This document shows, piece by piece, positions 1 to 11,422 of a stretch of DNA of 64,000 nt. The position numbers and the translations under genes are program-made. Below the pieces are notes generated by a model. The model did no database searches and was not told the origin of the DNA. It saw only the letters and a list, made by a program, of their open reading frames with translations. Every line of letters begins with the position of its first letter. Position 1 is the first letter of the stretch. The DNA comes from Metamycoplasma orale ATCC 23714 (GTDB lineage: Bacteria; Bacillota_I; Bacilli_A; Mycoplasmatales; Metamycoplasmataceae): NCBI RefSeq assembly GCF_000420105.1, contig NZ_ATUH01000002.1, forward strand, positions 26,466 to 90,465, given 5' to 3'.

Positions 1-3000
1 TTACTTAAATCTTCTTCTAATGATTCAAGAGGTTCATCGCCCAATAATAAATCATCATCACTAAGAGAACTTGATTCTATAGTAGAAGTTTCGTCAATAT
101 CAAGATCTAATCCGCTAGGATCAAAATTTAAATCATCACTACTATCAAGAAGATTTTCAGAATTATCTATATCTGATATAAATTGGTCTTCTCCACTTAA
201 ATCATCTGATGGTATTGAATCTAAAGTTGAAGTTTCATCAACATCAAGATCTAAATTATTGAAATCAAATTCTATATCCTCATTATTATCTAAACTATTT
301 AAAGAATCGCTTGAATCTAAAGTTGCAGTTTCGTCAATATCAAGATTTAATCCGCTAGGATCAAAATTTAAATCATCACCACTATCAAGTGAAGAATCAA
401 CTAACGTTTCTTTATTAGTAATTGAATTGTCTTCAGTGTGTTCTATTGAAGATGAAGATTTTTCATGAGATTCACTAGTTACAATGTTTTCACTAGCTGG
501 TTTAGCTATAACTTCTTCTTTAACTTCTTCAACTTGACTAGGTTCATCCATTAATAGTTCATCACTATTTGTTGAAAGCTCTTCGTTAATATCAACACCA
601 TCTAACCCAATAGTTTCAAAACCTTCTGATGTTAATTGTTCAGAAATTGCTTCTTGTTCGTCATTTTGTTTAACATCTTCTTTTTTATTTAACTCAACTT
701 CTTTATTATTATTAACTTCTTTTTCTTTAATAGTAGTAACAAAATGATCTTTATTTTCTAACATTTGTTTTAATAAATTAGTAAGTTCTTTATTTTGTAA
801 TTCTACAACTGCTGTTCTTTCTAATAGTTCATTAATTCTTTTGTTGGTTGCATTAAATTCTGAAGTCATATCACTTCTAAGTTTTTCGTCGTTGTATTTT
901 TCAACTACGATTTGATCTTCGCTAGTAACTTTAGGATTATTAAGTAATTCTTTAACCATTGAAGTTAATTCTTGGTTTTGTTTTTCGATTTGACTTACTT
1001 TGTCAAATGTTTCTGATTTAAGTTCTTGAATTCTATTATTAGTTAATTGGAATTCTGAAGTCATATCATTTCTAAGTTGTTCGTCGTTGTATTTTTCAAC
1101 TACGATTGGTTCTTCTTGAGTTGCTTTAGAAGTTTCAATTAAACTTTGAACCATGTTAGCTAGTTCTTGGTTTTGTTTTTCAATTTGACTTACTTTATCA
1201 AATGTTTCTGATTTAAGTTCTTGAATTCTATTATTAGTTAATTGGAATTCTGAAGTCATATCATTTCTAAGTTGTTCGTCGTTGTATTTTTCAACTACGA
1301 TTTGATTGTTAGGATTGGTTTCAACAAAATCGTCTTGTTCAAGTTTGGTTTCATTTGATCTAGTAATTTTTTCTTCGTTTTTGTAAGGAATGTCTTCTCT
1401 AACATTTCTATATAGTGGATTTATAAATTCTGCAGTAGGCATTGGTGTTGGGTAGTAAGGATTTACCACCGGGAATGCTCCATAAAAACCTCTGTAATCA
1501 ATATTAGGTTTTTGTTGCATCATTTCTCTAACCAAAGAAAATAGTTCATTGTTTTGTTTTTCAAGTGAATTAATTCTTGAATTTGATTCTAACCTAACAT
1601 CGTGTAATCTTCAATCAAGATAATTTTTATCTCATGATCTAGTATCTTGTAATAAATCGTCTTGACTATTTTGGTTGTATGTATTATCATAAACACGTCT
1701 ACGAATTTCAGCTGTGTTATAAATTGAATCATGTGTGGTTGGTTTGGCTTCTTTTTGTAAACGTATCAATTCATTTATTGCATTTGCTAGTTCACGATTT
1801 TGTTTTTCTAATGAAGAAATACGTTCTTGAGTTGCAGGGTCTACTACTTGTTTTTCAATAGTAATAGTTTCAGACTTGTTGTTTTTATTAGCTAAATCAT
1901 CACGTAATGCGTTGATTTGTGCTTCGAGTGTCTTAGCTAATTCATCATTATTCGTGTTGTTTGTGATTACTGTTGGTTGTTGTTTGTGAAGTAATTCAGC
2001 ACGTAAGTTTGCGATTTCTTGTTGAAGACTTCTTACTTCTTGATCGTTATTATTAGTTGCTGGTTGTTGTTGTTTAGCTAATAATTCAGCACGTAATGCA
2101 TTGATTTGAGTTTCAAGTGTCTTAGCTAGTTCATCGTTGTTAGTTGTATTATTAACAATAATTGGTTGTTCTTGTTTATTAGCTAATTGATCTTTAAGGA
2201 TATTAATTTGTTCTTCAAGGGTTTTAATACGTTCATCATTTTCTGAATTATCTTGCATATCAACATTATTTAAATCAATGTTTGAAACATCGGAATTTTG
2301 TGGGGCTTCATATGGGTGTCAAGTTAATTTAATACCTTCATCTTTATTTTCAATAGGTTTTTCTTTAGCCACTACTTCAGCTTTTTTATCATTAGCCAAT
2401 GAAGCATCTAACATATTAAGTTCTGTGTCCACATCTGCTATAGGGGCTTCTGTAGTTTCTTCAAATGGACTAACAAGTGAAGGATCAAAATTAGTTTCTG
2501 GTTCTAAATTAAAATTGTCATTTAATTCAAAACTATCATCACTAATAGGTTCATTAAAATCGTTTGTAATATTAAAATCATTTGTAGGATCACCAAGGTC
2601 TAAAGTATCATTATTTAATGGATCTCCTGATAATTCTGTGTTTAAAAGTTCGTCATCTTGTAATGGGCTAGCATCAAATAATACTTCGTCAGTATTATCG
2701 CTAAAAGCATCATCTGGTTCTAAAAGTTCGTCATCTTGTAATGGGCTAGCATCAAATAATACTTCGTCAGTATTATCGCTAAAAGCATCATCTGGTTCTA
2801 AAAGTTCGTCATTATTATCAAATAACATTTCATCATCTCCTTCATCTTTTTTAGTATGAAAATCTATTTTCTTAGTGTATTTTTCTTTTTTAATTAAATC
2901 TTCTAATTCATTGATAACTTCATGTGAGTTTGAAGTTGTTGAATCAGCAATATAAAGTTGGCTTAAAATATCATCAGCAACTTGATTTTTAATAAATGAT

Positions 3001-4361
3001 TTAATATTTTTATTGTTTTTATATTTTGGAAATACAACATAATTATTTTCTACTATATATTCGTAACTTAAAATGTCGCTATTTGCAGCTCCTCTGCCTA
3101 AAGAAGATACTTTACCAAATATTACATATATAATAGTTAAAATTAAAACAATTCCAAAACTAGCAGCTCCGATTAATAGTAATAATCAAGCTTTATCAAA
3201 TCCTGTTTGTTTTTTAAAGAAAGGTACTGCAATTTTATTAACAAAGTCAAATGCATCTCCATTTCCTATTTGGGTTGCTGTTATTGCATTACCCATTGTA
3301 ATTGCGCATACTCATGTACCTAGTGCTGATAATACCACACTAAATAAACCATATAGCACCATTGGTGATATAAAGAATATAGATAGTAATAATGGTTGAT
3401 ATTGTCCAAGGCAAACAGAAATTGCTATAAAGGTTACATATATAGTAATTGCTGCTCTTTTACTTCCTTTTTGGGCAACTAACATTAAAGCTATAGCTAT
3501 TGCTGGTAATATAAATAATGAAAGCAATAATTTAAAATAAGGCACTACAGAAGCACTTTTATAGATTTCATTAGTAAAATCATTTAAGTTTAATGGTGTT
3601 GTTAAACCACCAATCAAAGCTACTAATAAATTATTTACTTTCTTACTTTCTAGAATTCCTCCAGAAATTACTTGATTTACATTTTTTTCCATTGCAAATA
3701 CTAAACCACTTATTATAAGTGAGTGTAATATTCCAATTAATGATGCAACCGTTAATGCAATTATCATAATTAAAAATGTAGTTGTTGTAAGTCTATGAAT
3801 TTTTTTAGATAATTTTGATAATAATAAAGCTACCAAGTATCCAATTAAAAATCCAATTATCATATTTGAATTAACAAAAATAATATTTTTACCAATTCCA
3901 TTAAATGATAATTTTGTAATTGCATCTACACCTTTAATTGAAGTCAATTGTTTTATAAATGCAAATGAAAATGTATTTGTGGCTGTATCATAATTTAGAA
4001 ATGCTGATTGTATTCCTATAAACATGATTCAACCAATAAATGCTGTTAATGCTCCTAATGTTCTATTAGCACTAAAAGTCGTCGCGACTGATATAGCTGT
4101 GAACATAGGAACTAAAGCAATAAGTTTTTTAAAGAATTCTTTTGCGAATGTTAATGAATTTTTAATTTCAACCTTTAATGAAGGTATATTTCGCAAAACA
4201 GAATCCAAAACCCCATAAATCATAGACAAGAAAGCTAATATAATTAAAGGTATAAATACAGCTCTAAAAATATCAGCAATTTTTTTTCTGATTCACGGAA
4301 CATTAAAAGAACGTTGTTGAATATGATCCTTCAATGATTTTCTTGTTGATGCTGTTCCCAT
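1..4361 (-). CDS. PTS EIIC-like membrane protein fused to a long acidic/coiled-coil tail (C-terminus beyond window)
   Basis: The frame is open from ATG at 4361 (SD AAAGGAAAA) to position 1, at least 1453 codons, with several UGA Trp codons. Residues about 30-445 form a polytopic membrane domain with 8-10 hydrophobic segments and resemble the EIIC domain of glucose-type PTS permeases. The normally conserved GITEPIEF-type loop reads GQYQPLLLSI, so the sugar-binding Glu is missing, and I see no EIIB domain with a phospho-Cys. Residues about 510-690 are Asp/Glu-rich with exact 26-residue repeats. About 700-1190 is heptad-like coiled coil (RISSLEKQNRELANAINEL and similar). The end is again acidic, with SGLDLDIDETSTLDS-type units. 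The architecture is visible. A cytoskeletal or scaffold role for the tail, rather than sugar transport, is inference. The upstream gene (mnmE) is divergent. Confidence 0.8.
85..391 (-). repeat. Acidic repeat block in the EIIC-like protein
   Basis: A nearly identical 58-bp segment occurs at 93-150 and 333-391 (offset 240 bp), with a more diverged copy around 235-295. It encodes Asp-rich units of the type LDIDETSTLDSS. The repeat stays in frame, so it lengthens the acidic tail without breaking it. It continues toward the window edge. Confidence 0.75.
780..1307 (-). repeat. 195-bp tandem repeat encoding a 65-residue coiled-coil unit
   Basis: The anchor TTCTGAAGTCATATCA (variant in copy one) recurs at 858, 1053 and 1248, exactly 195 bp apart. 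The two right-hand copies are almost identical over more than 140 bp, and the left copy is more diverged. Each unit encodes an EKYNDEQLRNDMTSEF segment followed by a heptad segment ending in QIEKQNQELANMV. 195 is a multiple of three, so copy number can change without a frameshift. Confidence 0.85.
2644..2799 (-). repeat. Two perfect 78-bp direct repeats plus the start of a third
   Basis: The 78-bp unit starts at 2644 and 2722 with no mismatch that I can see, and its first bases recur at 2800. It encodes a 26-residue acidic unit beginning EPDDAFSDNTDEVLF. Perfect identity indicates a recent duplication or gene conversion inside the acidic spacer of the EIIC-like protein. Confidence 0.9.
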
Positions 4362-4766
4362 CGTTTTCCTTTCGATTTATTATAAATAATAACAAATTAT
4401 ACTATAAATATTATTTGTTTTTAAAATAACTCTATTTTTAAGTGTTTTTTTAACATTTTTAACTGTTTAAACAAAATAATTGTTTGTTAATATAAACACG
4501 AACTTAACACACTAACAAACTCAAAAAAATACTTATTTTGAATGCTTTTTTGAGTTATTAACATTTTAAAATTCTTTATTATTATATTATTTTAAAAAAA
4601 CAAAAAAATTTATACTAATAAATATATATTAAAATAATTATAAATTTATAAATATATTAAATATAAACATTAATAATGTAAAAATAAAATGAGTAATCGA
4701 ATATTTTTATACTTACTAAAAAACCAATTACAAAAAATAAATATAAAAAATGTAATAATTTAAGTT
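4362..4766. other. Divergent intergenic region, about 400 bp, AT-rich
   Basis: It separates the EIIC-like gene (-) from mnmE (+), so it must hold promoters for both; several TATAAT-like boxes occur on each strand. An imperfect hairpin sits at 4520-4554 (CTCAAAAAA pairing with TTTTTTGAG). I see no open reading frame, tRNA or structured RNA here. Confidence 0.6.
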
Positions 4767-6134
4767 ATGAAAAAATCAGTTAATAAATTTTTAGACACAA
4801 TAGTTGCTATATCATCAGGTAACAATATTAATCAAGCTATTTCAATAATTAGAATATCAGGAAGAGATTCAACTAAGATTATTAAAAAAATATTTAATGG
4901 AAAAATTGGAACTGATAAAACAATTACATATGGACATATTATTGATCCTGACACAAAAGAATTTATTGATGAAGTTCTGGTTGCTTGGTTTATTGGAACT
5001 AATAATTATACAGGCGAAGATACAATAGAAATCAATGCACACGGCGGCATTTTAGTTACAAATAAAATCTTAAGTCTAATATTAAACAATGGCGCTAGAA
5101 TGGCTGAAAAAGGTGAATTTACACGTAGAGCATATTTAAATGGAAAAATTACCTTAGAAAAAGCAGAAGCTATTAATTCTTTAATACATGCAAAAACTAA
5201 TATACAAAGAAAAGTTGCCGCATCGCAATTTAAAGATAAAACTTATCCATGAATTAAAGAAATAGAAAATGAATTGATGTCTATTGTTGGTTTAATTGAA
5301 GTTAATATTGATTATTCTGATTATAATGATATTGAACAAGCTAATCCTAATGATTTGCTAGAAAAATGTATTAATTTAATTAATAAAATTAAAAATACAC
5401 TTGATATAAGTAATAAATTACAAAAAGTAAGTTCGGGAACAAAAGTAGCGATTGTTGGAAATGTTAATACTGGAAAGTCAACATTATTTAATTTATTAAT
5501 TGACAAAGATCAAGCGATTATTACTGATATACCTGGAACAACTAGAGATGTTAATGTTTCAGAGTTTAGTATTAATGGTATTATTTTTGAATTATTGGAT
5601 ACCGCTGGTTTAAGGGACACAACGGATGTTGTTGAAAGCATAGGTATTAAAAAAGCCATAAGTAGTATTGATGAAGCTGATGTGATTATTTATTTATTTG
5701 AGCCTAGCGATTTAAAAATCAATAACAATATAAAAGAAAAAATTAAAAATAAAAAGAATGTTTTGTTTGTTTTAAACAAAATTGATTTATTAACAAATAA
5801 GCAAAAACAAACTAAAGAAATTAAAGATATGATTTGAATTTCTGCTAAAAATAAAAATGCTTATGAACTAAAAAATGCTTTAGTTAAGTCATTTATTGGA
5901 ATTGAGGAAAAAATAAATAACCCCGTTTTTAATGAGAGAAAAGTATCTGAATTAAATAAATGCATTAGTAATATTGAAAATTGTATTAATGGTTTAAAAG
6001 CAAAAATAAGTTTAGATGTTGTTATTGTTGATTTATTAGAAGGTCTAGCTAACATTAAATCATCACTTAATGAGGACTACGACACAGAGGATATACTAAA
6101 CCATATATTTAGTAAGTTTTGTTTGGGTAAATAA
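4767..6134 (+). CDS. mnmE: tRNA uridine-5-carboxymethylaminomethyl modification GTPase MnmE
   Basis: 455 residues, the usual family length, with UGA Trp codons at two places. Works with MnmG to modify U34 of tRNAs reading two-fold degenerate codons. Residues 1-120 are the TrmE N-terminal folate-binding-like domain ([23 protein letters not shown]). The inserted G domain shows GNVNTGKST (P-loop), [16 protein letters not shown] and NKIDLL. The protein ends in FCLGK, the family's C-terminal CxGK motif with the functional Cys. The start has no clear SD. The next gene begins one base after the stop region, so the two are probably co-transcribed. Confidence 0.96.
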
Positions 6135-6135
6135 A

Positions 6136-7461
6136 ATGATTAAAATAAATAATGATTTTTTAAAGCATGTTGAGGTTACTGAATTTAGTTATGAAGGCTA
6201 CGGGGTTGTTAGAATTGAAGGCTACCCTATTTTAGTTTCTAATGCTTATTTACATGAAATAATAGATATCAAAATAATTAAGTATTTTTCAAAATATGCT
6301 TTTGGTAAGGTTGTTTTTAGATATTCATGTTCGTTAAAAAGAAATAAAAATTTTGTTAAGGATAATTTGTTAATTGATAACTCAAAATTAATTTTTCTTG
6401 ATTATGATGAACAATTAAAATTTAAGCAAAAAATAGTGAATGAATTATTTAGTAGAGAATTACGTTTTAATAAAGTGAAAAATATTGTTTCATCAGATAA
6501 TATAATAGGATATAGAAACAAAATTATATTGCATGTTCAATTTTCAAAAAAAACTTTATTAATAGGCGAATTTCAAGAAAACACTCATACTATTGTTGAA
6601 CAAGAAAATTATATATTAGCTAATAATGCACTTAATAATTTAATTAAATATACAACAAAAGTTCTAAAAGATAATTTAGAATTGCTAGATGAAACAAATA
6701 TAAAAAGTATTATATTTAGAAATTCTATTTTAAATAATGAACAGCAAATATGTTTTATATCTGAATCAAACAATAGCAAAAATATTAAAAAACCCCTATT
6801 AGATAAGATTTTTTTAAAATTCCCAAATTGCAAAATATCTCAAAATATAGGAAATAAAAAAATAGTTTATTCAGATAGAGATTGAATTAACTTTAATTTT
6901 GACAACATTAATTATCCCTTGTCACCTGAAACATTTTTTCAAATAAATGAAAATCAAGCTTTAAAAATTTTTAAAATAATAGAAACTAAAATTAGTAACA
7001 ATAAAAGTAAAACAAATTTAATTGATGCTTATTCGGGGCTTGGTGTTATAGGTATTACCTTGTCAAAATATGTTAATAATGTTTTGTGCGTTGAAAGCAA
7101 TAAAAAAGCTGTGGAAAATGGGAATGAGTTAATTTTAAAAAACAACTTAAATAATGTTCGATTTTACAATTTAGATTGTACCGAGTTCTTTGAAAAAAAT
7201 AAAGAAATAAATATAGATACTATTGTGTTTGATCCGCCACGCGATGGTTTAACTCCAAATATTGTTAATGTTGTTATCAGTAATAAAATCAACAACATTA
7301 TTTATTTAAGTTGTAATCCAAGAACACTGGTCAGGGATTTAAAAATATTCAATGTTTCAAATAATTATGAAATTGAATATGTCCAACCTTTTGATATGTT
7401 TCCACAAACACCACATATAGAAACACTAGTTTTTTTAAAATTAAAAAGCAACTTTAACTAA
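6136..7461 (+). CDS. rlmCD: 23S rRNA (uracil-5-)-methyltransferase, TrmA/RlmD family
   Basis: 441 residues. SAM-dependent m5U methyltransferase: AYSGLGVIG (SAM loop), FDPPRDGL (motif IV) and SCNPRTL with the nucleophilic Cys near residue 393. An N-terminal TRAM-like stretch (SYEGYGVVRIEGYPILV) precedes the catalytic domain. The Cys cluster that binds 4Fe-4S in Escherichia coli RlmD is not visible; only isolated Cys occur near residue 65. The start lies one base past the mnmE stop. Whether the target is U747, U1939 or both cannot be told from sequence. The 3' end overlaps the convergent MATE gene by 8 bp. Confidence 0.85.
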
Positions 7462-9124
7462 GTTGTTTTTTAATTTTTTTGTATCTTATATTTCAATAAA
7501 TTTTATAAGAGATTGATCTAGCAAGGGGATCAAATATTGTGCTAGATAATATAACTATTAGCATTACTGGATCTGTTGGGAATCAATTGTGTTTGTTGTG
7601 TAAATATACAAGTGAATATGTAAGCCCTGTTTGTAATAAGATCATAATTATTATACTTACAATCACAGGATATCAAACTCTTCCAGCGCCTCATAAACTT
7701 CTAAGCGTTATAAGGTTACCAATATCTGATATAGATTTTATTAATAATACAAATGTACATAAATAGCCTATTTGTACAATTAATTTATGATCGATTGAAT
7801 ATAATCTTAATAATGGTTCTGTTAAAGCTATGCAAAGTAAACTAAATAATATTTGCGCATATACAGAAAGCTTAAATAGTCCTTTTTCTAATTTATAAGC
7901 TTCATCATAATTTTTCGTTTCTATTTCTTTTGCAATTAATGAACTCGTTAAGAAACTCATACCATAAACAAACGCTACAAATATATCATTTATATTGTTA
8001 ATTGCCCTATAAATACCAAAATACCCAATACTTAAATTTGCTTTATCAATTGATGCTGCTAATAAAAATTGTGCTATGTATCAAACTCCGTTTTCTATAG
8101 AAATAGGTAGACCTAATAAAAAGATTTGTTTGATATAAGAATTACTTCATTTTCATGTTTTTACTGGAACTTGTGTTTCAGCTATATTTTGATCATTTTT
8201 ATCTTTTTCTTGATTTTCGCTTTCTATTTTCTTTTTATTGTCTTTATTATATTTAGCATATAAAAATATTCCTAATAATAATTGTATGGCTCCGCCAATT
8301 ACACCATCTAAACTTAAAACTAAAGCGCTAGTTTCCAAAGCATTAATTGCAAATAATGAAATGTAAGATCAAGCTAATCTAACAACTAAACCCACTGAAT
8401 AAGAAATACTACTTTCTAAGGTTTTATTTACTGCTGTTAAAACGGAACAATAACATTGACCAATTGAAAATATAAATAATTCTAAAAGGCATAATCATAA
8501 ATATTTAACAGCGAAACTATATTCATTAGCTATCTTTAAAACTGCTTTAGAATTTTCAAAAGTAAAACTTCCAAAAGTTCCTCCATCTAAGACGATTTTT
8601 GAAATTTTACTTATTTGTAAATTATTATCTTTTATGATTTTTAAATTAGCCTCATATATTTTTCAATCTTGTAAAGTGTTTCAAGTATAAATAGGAACAT
8701 CTTTAACTCCTGACATTTTTAAGAAATATTTACTAAACATTAAAACTATAGCATAAGATAAAACATTAACAATAAGAGATAAATAAGTTGAATTATTTAA
8801 TAAGCGTTTTATTTCTTCATATTTTTTTAATGAATATAACCTAGATGCAACTATTAGTACTCCTGAAGAATAAATTCACGGGATAAACATAAATATTTTA
8901 TAAACAGTTAATATTTTTGCAATAGTATAAAAATATGAACCACTATATGTACCATCAATATGGTAACTTTTATTATATAAAGAAATAGCTAGTTGAGAAG
9001 TAAAACCAACTATCGATAAAACTAGGGTTTGTAAAAACAAATTAATCGCAGGTTTAATAATTTCTTTAAACCTATACACGCCAAATATTTGTCTAAATTT
9101 TTCTTTTGTTACGGTTGTTTTCAT
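7454..9124 (-). CDS. MATE-family multidrug/organic cation transporter
   Basis: 556 residues with about 12 hydrophobic segments in two halves (for example LVLSIVGFTSQLAISLY near the N-terminus and FLLGLPISIENGVWYIAQF opening the second half), the arrangement of DinF/NorM-type MATE exporters. A charged cytoplasmic loop rich in Lys/Glu/Asp joins the halves at about residues 265-300. Five or more UGA Trp codons. No convincing SD precedes ATG 9124; a TATAAT box lies about 25 bp upstream, so the mRNA leader may be very short. Substrate unknown. Divergent from ftsY. Confidence 0.8.
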
Positions 9125-9193
9125 AATTGCAATAATTGTATATAATTATATTATAAATTACAGTAATTTATTACTATTAATTAAGGAGCGATT
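9125..9193. promoter_or_regulatory. Divergent promoter region between the MATE gene and ftsY
   Basis: Only 69 bp separate the two start codons. The minus strand carries TATAAT-type boxes close to the MATE start. The plus strand has an AAGGAG ribosome binding site 6-7 bases before ftsY. Both transcription units must start here, so their promoters probably overlap. Confidence 0.55.
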
Positions 9194-10246
9194 ATGGGTT
9201 TTTGATCAAATTTAAAAGATAAAATATTTGGTACTAAAGAAGAAAGACTTTTAAAAAAACAAGCTAAACTTGAAGCCAAAGAACAAAAAAAATTATTAAA
9301 GTTAAGAGAAAAAGAAAATAAATTAAATAAATATGTTGCAGGTTTATCTAAATCAAACAACTCTTTTATAGAAAGCATAAAAGAGTTACAAAATAAATAT
9401 AATGTGATTGACGAAGAGTTCTTCGATGATTTAGAAGATATTTTAATTATGTCAGACATTTCTTCTTCACTTGTTTCAATAATAATTGATGAATGCAAGA
9501 AAGAAGTAAAAAATGAAAACATTAAAGATCCTAAATTGATAAATGAAATTATTGCTGATAAATTATTTACTATTTACACTGCTAATTCTGTTGTTGATAC
9601 TTCTTTAAATATTAAAGAAGGTAGATTAAATATTTTCTTAGTGGTTGGTGTTAATGGTTGTGGAAAAACCACATCTATTTCTAAAATAGCTAATTTATTA
9701 ATTAAAGAAGGAAAAAAAGTTCTAATAGCTGCAGCTGATACATTTAGAGCAGCGGCTGTTGAACAACTTGAAATTTGAGCCAACAAAGTTGGAGCTTCAA
9801 TTTTAAAACCAGAAGTAAATGAAAAAGATCCAGCAGCAGTGGTTTACAAAGCCTTAGAAAAAGCAGAAAAAGAAAAGTATGATGTTTTAATTATTGATAC
9901 CGCTGGGAGATTACAAAATAAAGTTAACTTAATGAATGAACTTGCAAAAATTAATAAAGTTATAACTAATAAATATCCTGATGCCCCACATGAAAGTTTG
10001 TTAGTATTAGATGCTACTACAGGACAAAATGGTGTTTCACAAGCCAAAATATTTTCTGAATCTACTAAATTGACTGGAATAATTTTAACCAAAATGGATG
10101 GTACCTCTAAAGGTGGAATTATTTTAACAATAAAAGATGAAATTGGTTTGTCGGTAAAATATGTTGGTATGGGCGAAAAAGTAGATGATTTATTAGAGTT
10201 TGATCTTAATTTATTTATTTACGGTCTAATGAAAGAGTTAAATTAA
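9194..10246 (+). CDS. ftsY: Signal recognition particle receptor FtsY
   Basis: 350 residues. SRP receptor GTPase that docks ribosome-SRP complexes to the membrane translocon. The start follows AAGGAG. A basic, Lys-rich N-terminal stretch (KKQAKLEAKEQKKLLKLRE) replaces the long acidic A domain of enterobacteria. The N domain is followed by the G domain with GVNGCGKTTS (P-loop), DTFRAAAVEQL, DTAGR, TKMDG and the closing GMGEKVDDL. It forms a pair with ylxM two bases downstream. Confidence 0.96.
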
Positions 10247-10248
10247 AT

Positions 10249-10479
10249 ATGAATAATAATAATGAATTAGATGAAAGAACACATTATATTAATTTATATG
10301 AAAAACTAAAAAACTTCTTATCACAAGCACAAAAACAAATTTTATATTTATATTTTATCGAAGATTTAAGCATAACAGAAATAGCTAATGAATTAGCACT
10401 AACACGTAGCGCTGTTTTTGATGCATTAAAAAAAGGTAAGAAAAAATTGTTGGATTTAAATGCTAAATTAGGAAATTAA
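10249..10479 (+). CDS. ylxM: YlxM/p13-like helix-turn-helix protein (UPF0122)
   Basis: 76 residues, slightly shorter than the usual 100-110. The sequence has a sigma-region-4-like HTH: LSITEIANELALTRSAVFDALK. YlxM proteins are found next to ffh or ftsY in Firmicutes and mollicutes and are linked to the SRP pathway. Here it follows ftsY with a 2-bp gap, which supports the call. Its biochemical role is not settled. Confidence 0.85.
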   Translation: MNNNNELDERTHYINLYEKLKNFLSQAQKQILYLYFIEDLSITEIANELALTRSAVFDALKKGKKKLLDLNAKLGN

Positions 10480-10584
10480 TATTCTCACCAAAAAAATGTT
10501 TTTGTAATTATTAAAATAAATATAAAACTAACAGATAAAAATTTTTTCAGAAATTAATAATACATATGTAAATATTTAAATATT

Positions 10585-11116
10585 ATGTCATTAGTAGATA
10601 ATTCAAAATCAATTTATATTAAGGCAAATTTTAAAATTGATAATCAGTAAGAACATTTTCAAATTATAAAAACTTAATTTAATAAAAATTAATATTTAAA
10701 AGATGCTTTGAAACATGGTTAAATAATTTAACCTATTGATTTTAATATTTCAAGCTTATTTAAAAAATTTAATTCAGATATATAAAGCATCAAGAAAAGA
10801 AACAAACAAGCTTATTTAATATTCTTAAATTTCTCTTCATAGTAGTAAAAAATTAGATTTTGTAATAAATATATTTTTATTCATTTTTATGAATTTAAGG
10901 AAACCTATTCAAATAATGAGATAGATGCTTATCATTATTCTTTATTGAATATCATAACAGTATTGCAAGATAAAGTTTTAAAAGAAATTATGAAAATAGA
11001 AATTATGCACAAAATAAACTTTTTAAAAAACCAGTAGCTATTAGCCATTGTCTATTATAATTCTTGTTGTTTGCTTAGTTATATTATTTATTGTTTTTAA
11101 ATTTTTATATAAATAA
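10585..11116 (+). pseudogene. Decayed coding sequence in a 940-bp gene desert
   Basis: 10480-11422 holds no intact gene. Fragments remain: a 21-codon ORF from ATG 10585 (MSLVDNSKSIYIKANFKIDN), a 62-codon open stretch at 10849-11037 (contains FYEFKETYSNNEIDAYHYS and LLNIITVLQDKVLKEIM), and, in another frame, a hydrophobic tail ending in IIILVVCLVILFIVFKFLYK before the stop at 11114-11116. Together they look like one small membrane-anchored protein broken by stops and frameshifts. I do not recognise the family. From 11117 to the pyrH start I see only AT-rich sequence and a probable pyrH promoter. Confidence 0.4.
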
Positions 11117-11422
11117 TTAAAAAAATCCTTATTTTAAGATAAAAAATAGAAAATATGTAAAAAGAAAAGAGCAGAATTCTATTTTTGTTTTTTTTAAAAA
11201 AATGCTTTTTATAAGCATTAATTTAGTTTTAATATAATATTGCAAAATTCGATTAATTAATATTAATTAGAGATATATTTGTTTTTTTATAAAAATTTAA
11301 AAAACACCTTTAAATAAGGGAAAAAATAAATTTTAATTTTTTTAGTTAAAACATGTAATTAATTTTAGAATTTTTTCTTATTATTTAATATAATTAATTA
11401 AAAATATAATAAAAGGAAGATA

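Noticed and set aside
780..1307. CRISPR-like regular repeat
   Set aside because: The 195-bp units are contiguous, in frame, and encode a coiled coil; there are no unique spacers.
2278..2859. Plus-strand Ser-rich open frame of 193 codons
   Set aside because: It is the complement of the acidic repeat region; Asp/Glu codons read backwards give Ser/Leu, and there is no SD.
4520..4554. Terminator between the EIIC-like gene and mnmE
   Set aside because: The flanking genes diverge, so no transcript should end here; the hairpin is made only of A/T runs with a loose middle.
10480..11422. Structured RNA (RNase P, tmRNA or SRP RNA) in the gene desert
   Set aside because: No GC-richer helices or conserved RNA cores were seen; the stretch reads better as decayed coding sequence.
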